Below are positions 32,882 to 44,926 of a stretch of DNA of 64,000 nt, one piece after another (within the stretch, counting starts at the first letter, position 1; each line of letters starts with the position of its first letter). Made by a program: the position numbers and the translations under genes. The stretch is from Stemphylium vesicarium. Taxonomy: Eukaryota; Ascomycota; Dothideomycetes; Pleosporales; Pleosporaceae. The notes beneath the pieces are model-generated. The model ran no database searches. It saw nothing but the letters and a program-made list of their open reading frames with translations, and was not told the origin of the DNA. The stretch spans positions 62,001 to 126,000 of the forward strand of contig QXCR01000019.1 in assembly GCA_004380135.1 (NCBI GenBank), read 5' to 3'.

Positions 32882-33752
32882 GGTGGGGAATGGAGATGGA
32901 CGCGCCGGGTGAAATAGCGTCAGGTCTGGACTCTACAGTATCGACGCAAAGGTCGAGACGGGACTGAAGCAACAGATACGGGGGACGAAAACGTGTTGTA
33001 CGGTCTGACAGGCTGATATCCCGCAGGTAGGCCGACTACAGATTCTTCGTGGTATTTCGAGTCAGATAGATCCGAGTTTGTAGCGCATCGTACGAGTATA
33101 ATGGACAACATGGCCGCATCGGTATCTAGCTCCATGGCGAAATTGCGGCAACGAACAGATGAGAGTGCATCGAATGAGGCTGCAATACAAGTGAGCGCAG
33201 CCCGAAGGTGTGGTGGAAAGACCGCGCCGACCCTACTGGCTAACTCTCGTGTGCTGAAGATCGGTCGATCGAACTGACGTGACCAACCGCTTATGGCAAT
33301 AGAGGGTCGGCTCTTAACTCCGGCGACCGCCTCGAAACACAAATTCTCCTGTTGTTGTTTGATATTAAGGAGGAGGCTTAGTGAAAAAAAAAAGCTGAGA
33401 ACAAAAGCACGTCGCCATGTAATCACAAAGATTAGCTTGGTTATGTCTAGATAAATTGGTCGTGATTAGAATTGAGAGCCTGGTAGGGCTGGGTCGGAAC
33501 GTCGGAATGGGGCAGATCGGAAACCTTCTGGCGCTTGGCTGCAGGTCATCTTCGATTGAACCCCGTCCCCACCTGCAAATCGCCGCCAGTTCAGCCCGAG
33601 AGAAGCGCCGCCCCATTCAGTACCAAAGGATCGTACTGCGACAAGATTAACGGGTCCCTGTTACATCTGTCCCGGCAGCCAGCTTCTCTTATGAGGATGC
33701 CGCAGTCGCCTGTTCATCCTACGATAGTCACGTCTGCTGCCGTGTTGAGCAG
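32882..33752. other. Intergenic between isocyanide synthase and sensor kinase
   Basis: 870 bp, promoter region of the histidine kinase. A poly-A run lies near 33384-33394. No other gene was recognised. Confidence 0.5.
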
Positions 33753-36718
33753 ATGTTAACCCCACCACCTGACCAAGGAGGCATCGATCCTCCATGGAAC
33801 GCGACCGAAGATGAATGCGACTGGACGGCCGCCTTGCCACAGACTGACCACATACGCTTCTTTCGAGAGACAGACTGGTCGCGTACTTGGCTGGGGCCGC
33901 TGAAAAGCTGGGGTCCGACGCTGCGCCTTTTCGCAAGTTATGTGCTTGTCGACTCCCGCGCGGCATGTCTGTGGTGGGGAGATGTCTCGAATCTCATTGC
34001 CATATACAATGAAAGCTATGCGCCTCTTGCGGCTGAGGTGCACCCCCGGCTCATGGGATCTCTGTTCCAAGAGGGCTACCCGGATCTATGGCCGTCCATC
34101 CACACCTATTTTGAACAGGCCAAGAGGACAGGCACTGGTGTCAACTACAGCTCCGCTGCCTCTACTCTCGTCGAGCGGAAGGGGTACCGCGAGGAGGCCT
34201 TCTTCTCTGGAGGTTTTGTTCCCGTGGGCATGCCAGGCGCAGTAGAAGGCTACATCAACACGGTGTGAGTTTGTTTGAACCCTCAGGACGCCGTTCAGTG
34301 ACAGCGGTGACATTATTGAATTCAGTCTTCAGTCTTGGAAGCAGAGCTGACACGACGCCCAGCTTCGAAGTCACCACCCAGAAACTCGCTGATCGCCGAA
34401 CTACATGTTTGAATAATCTCGCGGCCGTACCCTCGCGATCCGTCGGCACCGTCTGCTCTCACATTCTCACCACGTTCGCGACGAATGCCTATGATCTGCC
34501 CATGGCCATGTTATACAAGATGGACGAAGAGGCAGGTTTCAATGTGCTGAAACTGCATGGACATATGGGTCTTCCAGAAGGTCATCCCCTCATAGTCAAC
34601 TCGGCGACAATCGACAGCGAGGAAGGCCTCATACCGGACATGCGCCGAGCTGGCATAGACCTCTCCGTTATCGACCACGACGAGCGTTTCTTGTCTGCCA
34701 CCTGGAAAGGCTGGGGCGCGCCGTCCAAGAAGATTGTCATCGTACCCATTATGTGTGGCGCGCGTCTTTTTGGCTATCTCATCTTCGGCACGAACCCCTA
34801 TCGCCCGCATGACCACGTCTGCGACCAGTTTATTCGAGACCTCAGTCGGATGGTTTCCAGCATCGTAACCTCCGCGGCGGATTCCGAGACGAACCAGAAA
34901 CGTCAAGTCCGACTTGAAGCCGATCTTGCCTTCAGCGATCTCAAGCTACGACATCTGATCGACCACGCGTCAGTAGGCATGTGCCACGTTTCTCTCGACG
35001 GATATATGCTTTGGGCGAACGACTATTACTACGAACTAGCTGGAAGATCGGCGACGGATCATACGCTTGGTCTCGCCTTCCTCGATGCATACCACGAAGA
35101 CGATCGCGAAAAAGCCGAAGACATCTGGGAGCGTTTGCTCAAAGGCGTGGACCACATAACCGCTGATCTACGGATGAAGCGACTCTACACACCTCCCACG
35201 GGGGAGCCCGAACCTGCGCAACTCCAAGTCCTCGCATTCCCATATCGCGACGAACATGGCAGTGTGATGAGTGTCATGGCTTGCACTACGGACATCAGTC
35301 GATTATGCTGGGCAAAGACATTTCAGGCGCGTTTAGCTGCCGAAGCTAGGGAGGCAAAACGGCAACAAGAAGCTTTCATTGATGTAGTATCTCATGAGAT
35401 GAGGAACCCCCTTAGTGCCATCGTGCACTGCGCAGATGCCATCCAAAACGCCGTTGAGGAATGCCAGGCCCAGATTGCCGATCTACCTAAACCATGCCTC
35501 GATACTCTTAATGACAACATTCAGAGCGCTAACATCATCATGCAATGTGCAAATCACCAGAAACGTATCATCGACGACGTGCTTACATTGAGTAAGCTCG
35601 ACTCCATGCTGCTATCGATAACACCGGTCGCCGTCAAACCCGCGAAGCTCGTCGATTCCATCGTCAAGATCTTTGAAGCCGAGCTGAAGACTCACAAGAT
35701 CGCCTACAGCGTCACCCCGGACCCATCGCTCTTGGATTTGGGTATCGACTACCTTTGTTGCGATCCGTCTCGGGTAACGCAGATCTTCATTAATCTACTT
35801 ACGAATGCAATCAAATTCGTCAAGCCATCAACGGAACCCGAAATTCGTATTCGTTATGGCGTAAGCAGATCAGACCCACGAAGCCTTTTCCCAGCCAACA
35901 TGTACTGGGCGACTGATGGCAACCATTACGGAGACGTCACAGGCAATCCGGACTGGGGTAATGGCGAAGAGATTTACCTGGGCTTTAGTGTCAAAGACTC
36001 CGGTATCGGCTTGCAAGAGAAGGACATCTACAAGATTTTTGAACGCTTCAGGCAAGCAAATGTAAAGACGCATGTAAAATACGGAGGTAGTGGCCTGGGT
36101 CTCTTTATTTCCAAGGAGCTTTCGGAGAAACAGGGAGGAGAGATTGGCGTCGCATCCGTCTTGGGTGAAGGGTCAACATTTGGTTTCTACGTTAAGACAA
36201 GAAGAGTAGAACGACAACCAAAGACGCTTAAAGAGATGTTTCAGCAAACGGGACAACAAGAATCCGCATCCCGGCAACTGCACGTCTTACTGGTGGAAGA
36301 CAACATTATCAATCAACAAGTGCTCGGCAGACAGCTTAAGAAAGCTGGCTGTCATGTTTCCTTGGCGAACCACGGTCTCGAAGCGCTCGAAGCCTTGGAG
36401 CAAGAGACATTCGATATCGTTTTGATGGATTTGGAGATGCCAGTGCTAGACGGCCTCGGAGCAATGCGCAGAATACGACAAAAGGAGGTAGAGCGAGGAC
36501 AGCCTGCGCGTCTACCTGTCATCGCGGTAACGGCGAATGTGCGGAAAGAGCAGATTGATACCGCCATTGCAGCCGGAGCAGATCGTGTCATGCAAAAGCC
36601 ATTCAAGGCAGCTGACTTGGTCTTCATGATGAAGTCGCTGATGCCGCAGCTAGCACCTTCGTCTATTGATCCACCAACACCAGGAATAGGAAGCCGATCC
36701 AACGCGTTGGTACCTTAA
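33753..36718 (+). CDS. Hybrid histidine kinase with GAF/PAS sensor region
   Basis: Model join(33753..34264,34363..36718), 955 residues; one intron GTGAGT...CCCAG in phase 2. Residues 30-165 are a PAS-like entry region (FFRETDWSRTWLGPL and LWWGDVSNLIAIYN). A GAF-like region follows at about 180-350, then a PAS domain at about 375-495. The dimerisation box SHEMRNPLSAIVH has its phospho-His at 515. The ATPase domain shows the N box FINLLTNAIKF, G1 VKDSGIGL and G2 GGSGLGLFISKEL. A receiver domain at about 810-925 has acidic LLVEDN and phospho-Asp860 in VLMDLEMP, with the conserved Lys in MQKPF. All catalytic residues appear intact. No membrane segment is seen, so a cytoplasmic sensor is likely. 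It should pass phosphate through the HPt protein to the SSK1/SKN7 regulators. The signal is unknown. Confidence 0.93.
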
Positions 36719-37485
36719 ACGCTGGAACACTGCGCGTTATTTATAGGAGTGCGAAAGCTCTTGCATCAGGTTGAGAGGTTCTGCTCGCGGATTATTACTC
36801 CGGTTTGAGACTTTACAAACGTTCTCGATCCATGGGAAGCGATCACCTCAGGTTTCCGTTTGCCTTTGTGCACATGAGTTTTGTTACTCAACGACGTCTC
36901 GAATCTTGAAGATCGGTACAAACCATATTCCATCAACCGTTTCGACATCACACATACATTAGGCTTGGATCGCCGGTTAGTCGCATTGCTAAGGCTGTTT
37001 GTAATTATATAAAGGTCGCGAGTCTGCAAGCATACTTGAGTCGGAACATTTTTGCACGAGTAATAATCATCAGAGCTCACCAGCCATGCCCGCTGGGCGG
37101 AGGTGTGGGGAGAAAGACAGTACATAGTAACGGAGGGGTAGCATTAGGGTACATAGAAGCAATAACATGTTCAACTCTCGTCGCTTTGACGGTAGTCCTT
37201 GGATGAATATCGCAAAATAATAGCAACCTTTCTCGAAAGACCGGATAGTGCACGAGATTCACTCCATCCGATAGGTGAGGGTAACCCCACTGCGCATGCT
37301 CAGGCACGCGTGCACGAGCCACCCCGTTAGTGCGTCGCGTCGCGTCACCCCGACTTCCCCACCGCGTCGCTCTCACCTGGGCAACCAAATCAATGCGCTC
37401 TAGCAATTAAACTGCGAGCACCACAGTCAAATCATCCTTCGAGCATCCAGAGAAACGGACGGCTCAGACAGCCCCGAAAGGCGCA
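36719..37485. other. Intergenic
   Basis: 767 bp. It holds the 3' region of the histidine kinase and the promoter of the F-box gene, ending in a GC-rich CGTCGCGTCGCGTCAC stretch near 37326. No gene or RNA was recognised. Confidence 0.5.
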
Positions 37486-39343
37486 ATGTCAGGAAAAGAG
37501 AACCAAGTAATAGGCCGCAACTACAGCAAACAGGTATCACCGGATGAATACGCAGAAATAGGTCGCAATTACTACAAACACAAGCAATTTGACAAGGCAT
37601 TGGAGACGTTCACGGAAGGAATTAAGTCATGCAGCAAACCTAGTTACAATTTGTATGACTATCGGGCTGCCACTTACGATAAGCTGGGAATGTTCGGGGA
37701 TGCGGTGAAAGATGGAAGGGAGATGATCCGGTTGGATAAGAAGGACATCAAGGGGTATTTGAGGATGGGGAATGTTCTGGAGAAGATGGGGAAAGAAGAG
37801 ACGGCGATTGGAATCTACAAGTATGGGATGAAGAATATCGGGGCTGCGGATAAGAATTCCAAGGTATGTGGTTGCCACTTGCATTTCTCGGGTTCTTCTG
37901 GTATCATTTTCCGTCCCCTTGTCCGGCATCTGGGAGCGCTCTGATCTGGTTGTAGACAACGACTAACAAAACCCTCTTCAGATCCTCCAACAACTGCACG
38001 ACAAAATCGCCGGGAAACTGTCCACAGCCTCCGGAATCGATCCCTTCTCTGTACTACCCGTGGAATTGGCCGAAATGGTACTTGAATACCTTTCCTTCCG
38101 GCAAATGGTAAATTGCATGCGCATCAGCAAAGGCTGGCGAGACTACCTATCCAAGATCCCAAAACTATGGCTACATCTCGATCTATCTGGCGCACGCAAA
38201 CCAGTCCGCCGGTCCTTCATCAACACGGCGTTCAAGCGCTCAGAAGATCGCATGACACGAGTCACCGTCCACCGTTTCGAGCACATGGATGTGCTAAAGA
38301 ACCTGGCCAAAGCAGCAAAGCATCTTTCAGAGCTCGAACTCATCTCGCTGCCCTATGCGGCCTCAGAAACGCTCATCGAAGTCGTCAAGAGCAGCGCGAG
38401 ACTGAAGAGACTAGTTGTGCATGCGGAGACAACGCCGGGTACTATTGAGAGTGTCATCCGAGAACGGCCTGAACTGGAGCACGTTGCGTTCCACGCGGTT
38501 TTACCAACACGCTACACGATGAGATGGAGCACGCCACTCCCGCATCTCCACACGCTCGCGCTATCCTTTACAGAACCGGTGCCAGGCCAGCAACTCCAGT
38601 TATCGACTCTCCTCGCCCTCGCTCCCTCCTTGCGCACCTTATCCTTAACCGCCATCTCCGCCTTCCAATGGCCGACCTCCGCATCCGCTCTCCCACTTTT
38701 GACATCACTTACCCTGCACCGCACAGATTTCCAGCGCTTCCCTGCCCTCCCACCAACCCTCCAGTTCCTCTCACTGGAAAACTCAAACGGCCGCGTTCAA
38801 CTCGAGAACGACGACGTCCCCTGGGCCGACGCCCACTTGCCGCAATTAACACACCTCTTACTCAGCGGATTCACGCTCAGCGCATTAAAGTTCGAAACGC
38901 TGCTGGACTGCTACGTCAACGAGCAGGGCCAAGTAGTCGACTACACGCTGGAGGAAGCAACTCCACTCCAATACCTCTCCCTCCGCTGCCAGATCCACGG
39001 CTCCCTTTTCAAAGGCGCCGATAGCATACTCGGCACCTCCCCCCGCGTCCTCACGCCGGCGCTGCAAGAACTCGATGTCGGCGCTACGAGCTGCGACGAC
39101 GATGATATCGAGTGTTTGCTGCAGCGGGAGACGGGGCTGGCAAGCATCGATGTATCGGATACACGGATTACAGGGGCGGCGATTAAGATGCTGGTGGATG
39201 GGTTGCCGGGGCTGAAGCGTATCAGGGCGGATAATTGTACGAGGGTTAGTGGACGCGATGCGTTGGAGTATGCGAGGAAGAAGGGGGTTGTGGTGGGCTT
39301 TCAGATGGGAGAGCAGAAGGGAGGGAGGAGGGTGAGGTACTAG
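37486..39343 (+). CDS. TPR, F-box and LRR protein, Pof3/Dia2-like
   Basis: Model join(37486..37863,37982..39343), 579 residues; one phase-0 intron. Residues about 18-125 hold tetratricopeptide repeats (YYKHKQFDKALETFTEGI, then AATYDKLGMFGDAV, then RMGNVLEKMGKEETAI). An F-box follows at about 145-188 (FSVLPVELAEMVLEYLSFRQMVN). After that come leucine-rich repeats to about residue 550, ending in the typical LRR spacing IDVSDTRITGAAIKML. TPR plus F-box plus LRR is the architecture of fission yeast Pof3 and budding yeast Dia2. These are SCF ubiquitin-ligase receptors acting at replication forks and in genome stability. Substrate choice would come from the LRR part. Residues 1-15 and the extreme C-terminus (KGGRRVRY) are basic. 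Confidence 0.87.
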
Positions 39344-39790
39344 TTGAGAAGGAAGCTTTGGGTATCTTAAAAGAGGACCCCTGATCCTTAGGGAAAAGAC
39401 AGGTATGTGTGCTGAATGGGTATTGTTATGCGGCTTAGCGATGGTGTCACAGTCGTGATGCTGGCGCAATACGAAGGTTATCAGGCCAAAGAAAGACAAA
39501 GTTTCCATAACATCCATCTAACGGTATAAATACTTTATGCAATCATGTTTGTCGTGGCCAAATAAATCGTCGCAAAACAGCTACCTACCGGGACCCTATT
39601 AACGCCTTTTCACACAAGATAAAAGGCCTTGGGCGCCCCGCGCAATGCATGAAACGAGTTCCGAGAGAACGCCACTCTGCCCATTCATTACCTTTCCAAA
39701 ACCCAGCGCCGCGCAATGATGCTACTAGAGGAAAAAAAATCAAAATGAGTAAACCAAACGAGTTGAGATGCCTTTGAACACCTTTGGGGC
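39344..39790. other. Convergent intergenic region
   Basis: Shared 3' flank of the F-box gene and the kelch/BTB gene. It contains AAATAAAT near 39561 and an A-rich run near 39736-39743, which could serve polyadenylation. No other gene was seen. Confidence 0.45.
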
Positions 39791-42249
39791 TTAGTTGACG
39801 TCCATGCCGTCATCTTCCACTTCCTCAATTTCATCTTCTTCGCCAGCAGTTAGCACGCCCGCGCTGCCCAAGCTGCGTTTGCGATTGCTTCCGTTATACG
39901 AGCGACCGGTGATTTGGCTCAGGAGGTCTAGATCCTCTCCACCGACGACGCGAGCCTCCGGTGTAGCCTCACAGCTCAACTCGATAAGACTTGCAGGGCT
40001 GAGATTCCGATAACCTGCAGTGCGGACGACCCGACCAAAGTTTTGCATACAGAAAGTAGCGGCGCGTTGCTTGAGCCAGTCTTCGCCGGCAGTGGCAGCG
40101 CGCTCCCATATTATGGCCGCATGTTCAATGTCGAGTTCTCGGCCGAGACGGTTGACGCAGAGTAGGCGCAGACGCGGCATATCGTAAATGTTCGACATCA
40201 CAAGCATACCTGCGACGTCGTTCAAAGAGGGGCCATTTTGTGGGTTTGGCGCAATACTGTCGGTGTAGAGGTAGAACAAGAAGGCGCGCACAGCAGAGTA
40301 CGGTTCGGGGATGTGCATCTTCTTGGAGTGGAATTCGGCCATTTGAGCGCTCCACAGACGGGCGAAATGCGGCCAGCGAGCGTGAAGAATAAGCTTGTGA
40401 ACGTGGATTGGGCGCGAAACCGGTGCGACGGCAGTGGATGAGCCGTTGGGGTCGGTCGCTGCGATGTCACTGTAGTCATCATCGTCAGGGTCGGCAGTGA
40501 TTATGAAGTCGGCACCACTGCCGCTCTCCGGAGGCTGGTCAAATGTCAAGGACAAGTCTGCACCGATACCGCTGAGATGAGATGAAACATTGGCGTCGGA
40601 AGAAGGCATCATCTTGGAGCGTGTATCCGAGGCCAGCTCATTGCCCAAGATGCCGTATTTGCGAAGATCAATGGCAAGTACATCGCTGAGGTATTCGCCG
40701 TTGTGGTTGCCATCGTTTGCAGACTCGATTGGGCTACCCAACAGCCAAGCGTGAGTACCCTCGGGGTTCGTGGTGCAGTAGTGCCAGCGATAATTAGGGC
40801 TGTACAGATCTTTTCCTTCTGCTAGCTTTTGCCATCGCAACGTGTCCAGCTCCAGGCTAGAAAGGCTGGTTTCGCAGCTCAGTTCTGCGGGAGTGACAAA
40901 ATCCAGCATACATCCAGAGGAGAAGATATGGAAGTGTGTGCCCGCCGCTTGTGAAGGTAGGTTGGGACTGGAATGGAACTTGAGAGACGAGATGGATCCG
41001 GGTGCGACGTAAGGGGAGCGACTAGAGCCCATGCCGTGATACGATTGAACGCTTGAGTTGGCGGTATAACCCGTACTACCGGTCGCGAGTTGGCCTGAAG
41101 CTGGCACAGGGTAGCGGTGGCGAGACGAGATGAGCTGTCTGTCGCCGGTCCCGTACTTCATTGCATGCTCGAATTCCGGACTGCCGCGGAGATCGAGCCA
41201 CCAAATCTCATTGTTCTTCTCCATGTCGTCATTAATTCCACCAAAGATCCAGATCCGACCGTTCCAGATCCAGCTGGCATGGTCGTAGCGAGGGACAAAT
41301 CTCCACGTCCGTGACCAGGTCCATGTCTTCAGGTCGAGATAGCAGATGTCATCCAGAACGCTGTCATGTCCAGTCTGGCCACCACTGATGTACAATTTAT
41401 CGTCGTAGATTACTGCGGAGTGGCGAGCGCGGCCGCGTGGTATCGGACCGTGGAGTTCGGGCTGTGTCCAGTGTGCGGTTTTGAGGTCGAACACGATGAC
41501 GTCGGCGAGATGTTGGCGATGCTCGTTCTCACCGCCAAAGACGAGAAGTTTACTGCCTTGCCAAAGACATGCGGTGTGTCCTAAGCGAAAAGTGAGTCAA
41601 GAATTCCAACAAAAGTACGGCAAGTAAGACCTACCCATCCGTACGCCTGGAATGTCACCATAGTTGTCGACAAGATTCCATTGCCGGGTTACCAGGTTGA
41701 GCCGGAGGACGTGGTTATATACTAGAAAAGTCAGCACACGCTCATTCACTTGGCATATACTCTCTAATCGAAGAGTCGCACTCCCATGCAGGATTTCAAG
41801 ACAGCCCGGACTACGTCGAACGAAGCCTGTCGCGTGACGACCCATGATGCCCATACACCGCCTTCTTGGCGGGCTTATGTTTCAACCTTCCCAGCGTCGC
41901 GCATGCGAACCGACGCCCCTCTCAAAGTCTCAAGGACGGTATACATACCTTCATCGGTATACTGGTCGAATCCTCCAAAGGCATATATCTGGTCGTCTCC
42001 CACATAGGTGACGGAGGCATTGACAAGGCATGCGGGCTTGGCACCAATAGTCGAAATCATCTTGGGTTTGTAGCCTTCTACAGCTGATCTTCGGCTTCGT
42101 ACGGGGCTCGCAGACATGAGGAAAGTATTGTTGTTCGATCCGGTGGAGGCAGGCGTGGTGGAGTGGGAGAGGGCGGGCGAAGGAGAAGAGGTACTGGCGG
42201 GGTTGAGGATGTTGGACGGAAAGGCGGATCGTGAAGCTGGATGTGCCAT
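39791..42249 (-). CDS. Kelch and BTB protein, Ral2-like
   Basis: Model complement(join(39791..41580,41635..41721,41949..42249)), 725 residues. The introns are phase 1 and restore kelch strands: FDQYTDE joins VYNHVLRL, and VRMG joins HTACLWQG. Kelch repeats run from about residue 75 to 260 (YAFGGFD, LLVFGGENEH, LYISGGQTGHD, IWIFGGIND). A long linker follows. A BTB-like region starts near 515 (IHVHKLILHARWPHFARLW) with its tetramerisation-type helices and BACK-like tail. The protein ends in an acidic DEIEEVEDDGMDV tail. The same order occurs in fission yeast Ral2, needed for Ras1 activation, and in its filamentous homologues; that function is inferred by architecture. The N-terminal 50 residues are Ser/Pro-rich. 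It is divergent from cdc20 across 865 bp. Confidence 0.85.
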
Positions 42250-43114
42250 TGATGGTGAGGGATGGTGAGCGGGTGGTGAATGTGTGGTGACGGCCCGAGT
42301 GGGCAGGAGACGCCTTTGTCTCTTGGGCTGCTAGAATGTTTGATGAAGTTGAGTTGGCTGGCCGTGCATACTGCCGTCCGACACCGCCTTTACTAGAAGC
42401 GGAAGCGCCGACCCACGCACCTGCAAGACACGACTCAGCCTTGCGACCCCAACGGAACGAGCGACACGGGCGGAGATGGCGCAAAAATAAGAGGGGGTAT
42501 ATCGTCGCGACAGCAGTGAACGGGAGTGAATCTGAGGGAAGCCCAGGTTATTTGAGGTTTATGGTTGACGATTTAAGAGGATGCGTCGTGGCCTGGCAGC
42601 AGCAAAGCAGGCCTGAATCTGGAATGTGCAGCAGGACCAAGAAATATCAGTCACCTTGATGCGACACCATGACATGCATTGTCCAGACCTATTACTGCAG
42701 GCCGCCTTCACAAGCGGTACGGATGTATTCGCTGTCAATCTCCGCAACCCGAAGCGCGATCATGTGATGTCATCGGACCTCTGGTTGCCCAGTCGTCGCG
42801 AGCACACGGTCTCGACTCGGTTGCCCCGTCAACGCAAGCGTAAACAAAGGATACTTAAACGCCCCCATAGCTGCCACTCTACATGTCCAGTACCACACAC
42901 GTTCTATCCACCCGCACTCCTCTGCATCTCCATCTTCAGAACGCATCCCAATCAATTACTTTCGAATCAATACTTCAGAGCATCGATTACACCATTGTCT
43001 AATACTAATCCTTACACCATATAGCAGAAACCACCACTCCACACTGTATGACTACCGCCCAGGATATGCACTGGACTTTTTGGCTAACACTAGTCCAGCA
43101 GGAGTTTAGTAGTC
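42250..43114. other. Divergent promoter between the kelch/BTB gene and cdc20
   Basis: 865 bp serving both neighbours. It includes a GTAAACAAAGG element at about 42840, which resembles a forkhead-type GTAAACAA site and would suit cell-cycle control of cdc20; this is a match by eye only. Confidence 0.45.
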
Positions 43115-44926
43115 ATGGCAAGCCCAGCAGTTTGCGTGACTCCGGTCAAGAAGACGTCTTCTTCCATCTTCAACACGCGCACCGCTGGCGGTCGCATGCC
43201 CTTGACACCTTCTCCCCGCACCCCACGCACCCAGACGCCCGATGTGCAGGCACACGAGTCTATCCATGGCGGCAACAACTTCATGTCGCGCATCCAGCGC
43301 TCCGTTACTAAGACCTCCCGCGACTCGCCCAAGTCCAACATTGCTCGCGTCCACACACCTCGCAAGCTAGAGCTCGGTGTATCAGAATGGGCTCTTACTG
43401 GAACCGCTACCACTGCCGCTACCAGGGCGGCCGCAAAGGCCAAGAAGGAGAAGAAGGAGGCTGCCACCAATGTCCGCGCCCGCCCTACTAAGACCCGCAT
43501 CGCATACAACTCTGCCGACCGCTTCATCCCCAACCGGACAGCAAGCGAGGCTATCCGCAGCACCGGCGCAGCAAAGCTCGACAATGAGCAGCGTCCCAAG
43601 TCCAGCTCCAAGACAGACGGCTCAACAGTGCTTGCCAACGCCGCCAGTGCTTTCGATCTCGGTGGCCGTGGTTCAGAGGAGGATGTCGCACTCTCACTGG
43701 AGGGCCTGAGTCTCGAGGACGAAGAGGAGGAGGGTCGCACACGCTCAAAGCCTGCTCCAGGCCAGGCCGCATACCAGTCTGAACTCGCTTCAGCTTGCGG
43801 CATCAACAACAACACACGCATCCTCGCCTTCAAGCCCGCGCCTCCAGAGTCATCCAAGCCCATCGACCTCCGCTCTCAATACAACCGTCCCCTCAAGCCT
43901 GCCAGCAGCGTCAACGCACAAAACCGCCGTCGCATTCCTTCAGCACCAGAGCGTGTTCTCGATGCTCCCGGCCTTGTCGACGACTACTACCTCAACCTCC
44001 TCGACTGGTCCTCCGGCAACCAAGTCGCCATTGGTCTCGAGCGTTCCGTCTACGTCTGGTCTGCGGACTCCGGCACTGTAGCATCGCTACTCGAGTGTCC
44101 TGCCGACACTTACATCTCTTCCGTCAAATGGTCTGGTGACGGTGCCTACGTTGGTGTCGGCCTCGGCACGGGTGAGGTTCAGATCTGGGATGTCGAGGAG
44201 CAGACCAAGCTACGCAGCATGTTCGGTCACGAGACCCGTGTTGGTGTCATGGGATGGAACAAGCACATCCTTTCCACTGGTGCCCGCTCTGGCCTTGTCT
44301 ACAACCACGACGTCCGCGTCGCCCAGCACAAGATTGCCGAGCTTGTCTCCCACACTGGCGAGGTTTGCGGTCTTGAGTGGCGCGCCGACGGTGCCCAGCT
44401 CGCCACTGGCGCCAACGACAACATGGTCAACATCTGGGATGCTCGTGCCCTCGCCGCCCCCAAGTTCACCAAGACCAACCACCGCGCTGCCGTCAAGGCT
44501 GTTTCATGGTGCCCATGGCAATCAAACCTCCTCGCCACCGGCGGTGGTTCCAATGATCGTCAAATCTACTTCTGGAACACCACTACCGGTGCTCGCATCA
44601 ACCACATCCCCACCGACTCCCAGGTTACCAGCCTCCGTTGGAGCACCCACTACAAGGAGATTGTCAGCACTGGTGGCTTCCCCGATAACAGCTTGAGCAT
44701 CTGGAGCTACCCCTCCGGTGTCAAGAACATGGAGGTCCCTGCTCACGAGTCGCGTGTCCTCCACAGCTGCCTCAGCCCCGATGGCCAGATGCTCGCCACT
44801 GCCGCTGCCGATGAGTCCCTCAAGTTCTGGAAGATCTTCGAGAAGAAGCCCGGCCAGCCTTCCGTCGCCGCCGCCGGCTCTGCCTCCATGAAGCCCAGCG
44901 TCGTTAAGCAGATGACCATCCGATAA
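43115..44926 (+). CDS. cdc20: Cdc20/Slp1, activator of the anaphase-promoting complex
   Basis: Intronless frame of 603 residues. The C-box DRFIPNR at residues 135-141 binds the APC/C core. A Mad2-interaction-like motif RILAFKPAPP lies at 235-244. From about 285 seven WD40 blades follow, including NLLDWSSGNQVAIGL, VCGLEWRADGAQLATGANDN and LATGGGSNDRQIYFWN. The protein ends in Ile-Arg (602-603), the IR tail that docks on the APC/C. This set separates Cdc20 from most other WD40 proteins; a Cdh1-type paralogue is less likely because of the Mad2 motif. Role: it recruits securin and cyclin B for destruction at anaphase, under spindle-checkpoint control. The N-terminus is rich in SP/TP sites suited to CDK regulation. 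No obvious KEN box is seen. Confidence 0.93.
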   Translation: MASPAVCVTPVKKTSSSIFNTRTAGGRMPLTPSPRTPRTQTPDVQAHESIHGGNNFMSRIQRSVTKTSRDSPKSNIARVHTPRKLELGVSEWALTGTATTAATRAAAKAKKEKKEAATNVRARPTKTRIAYNSADRFIPNRTASEAIRSTGAAKLDNEQRPKSSSKTDGSTVLANAASAFDLGGRGSEEDVALSLEGLSLEDEEEEGRTRSKPAPGQAAYQSELASACGINNNTRILAFKPAPPESSKPIDLRSQYNRPLKPASSVNAQNRRRIPSAPERVLDAPGLVDDYYLNLLDWSSGNQVAIGLERSVYVWSADSGTVASLLECPADTYISSVKWSGDGAYVGVGLGTGEVQIWDVEEQTKLRSMFGHETRVGVMGWNKHILSTGARSGLVYNHDVRVAQHKIAELVSHTGEVCGLEWRADGAQLATGANDNMVNIWDARALAAPKFTKTNHRAAVKAVSWCPWQSNLLATGGGSNDRQIYFWNTTTGARINHIPTDSQVTSLRWSTHYKEIVSTGGFPDNSLSIWSYPSGVKNMEVPAHESRVLHSCLSPDGQMLATAAADESLKFWKIFEKKPGQPSVAAAGSASMKPSVVKQMTIR

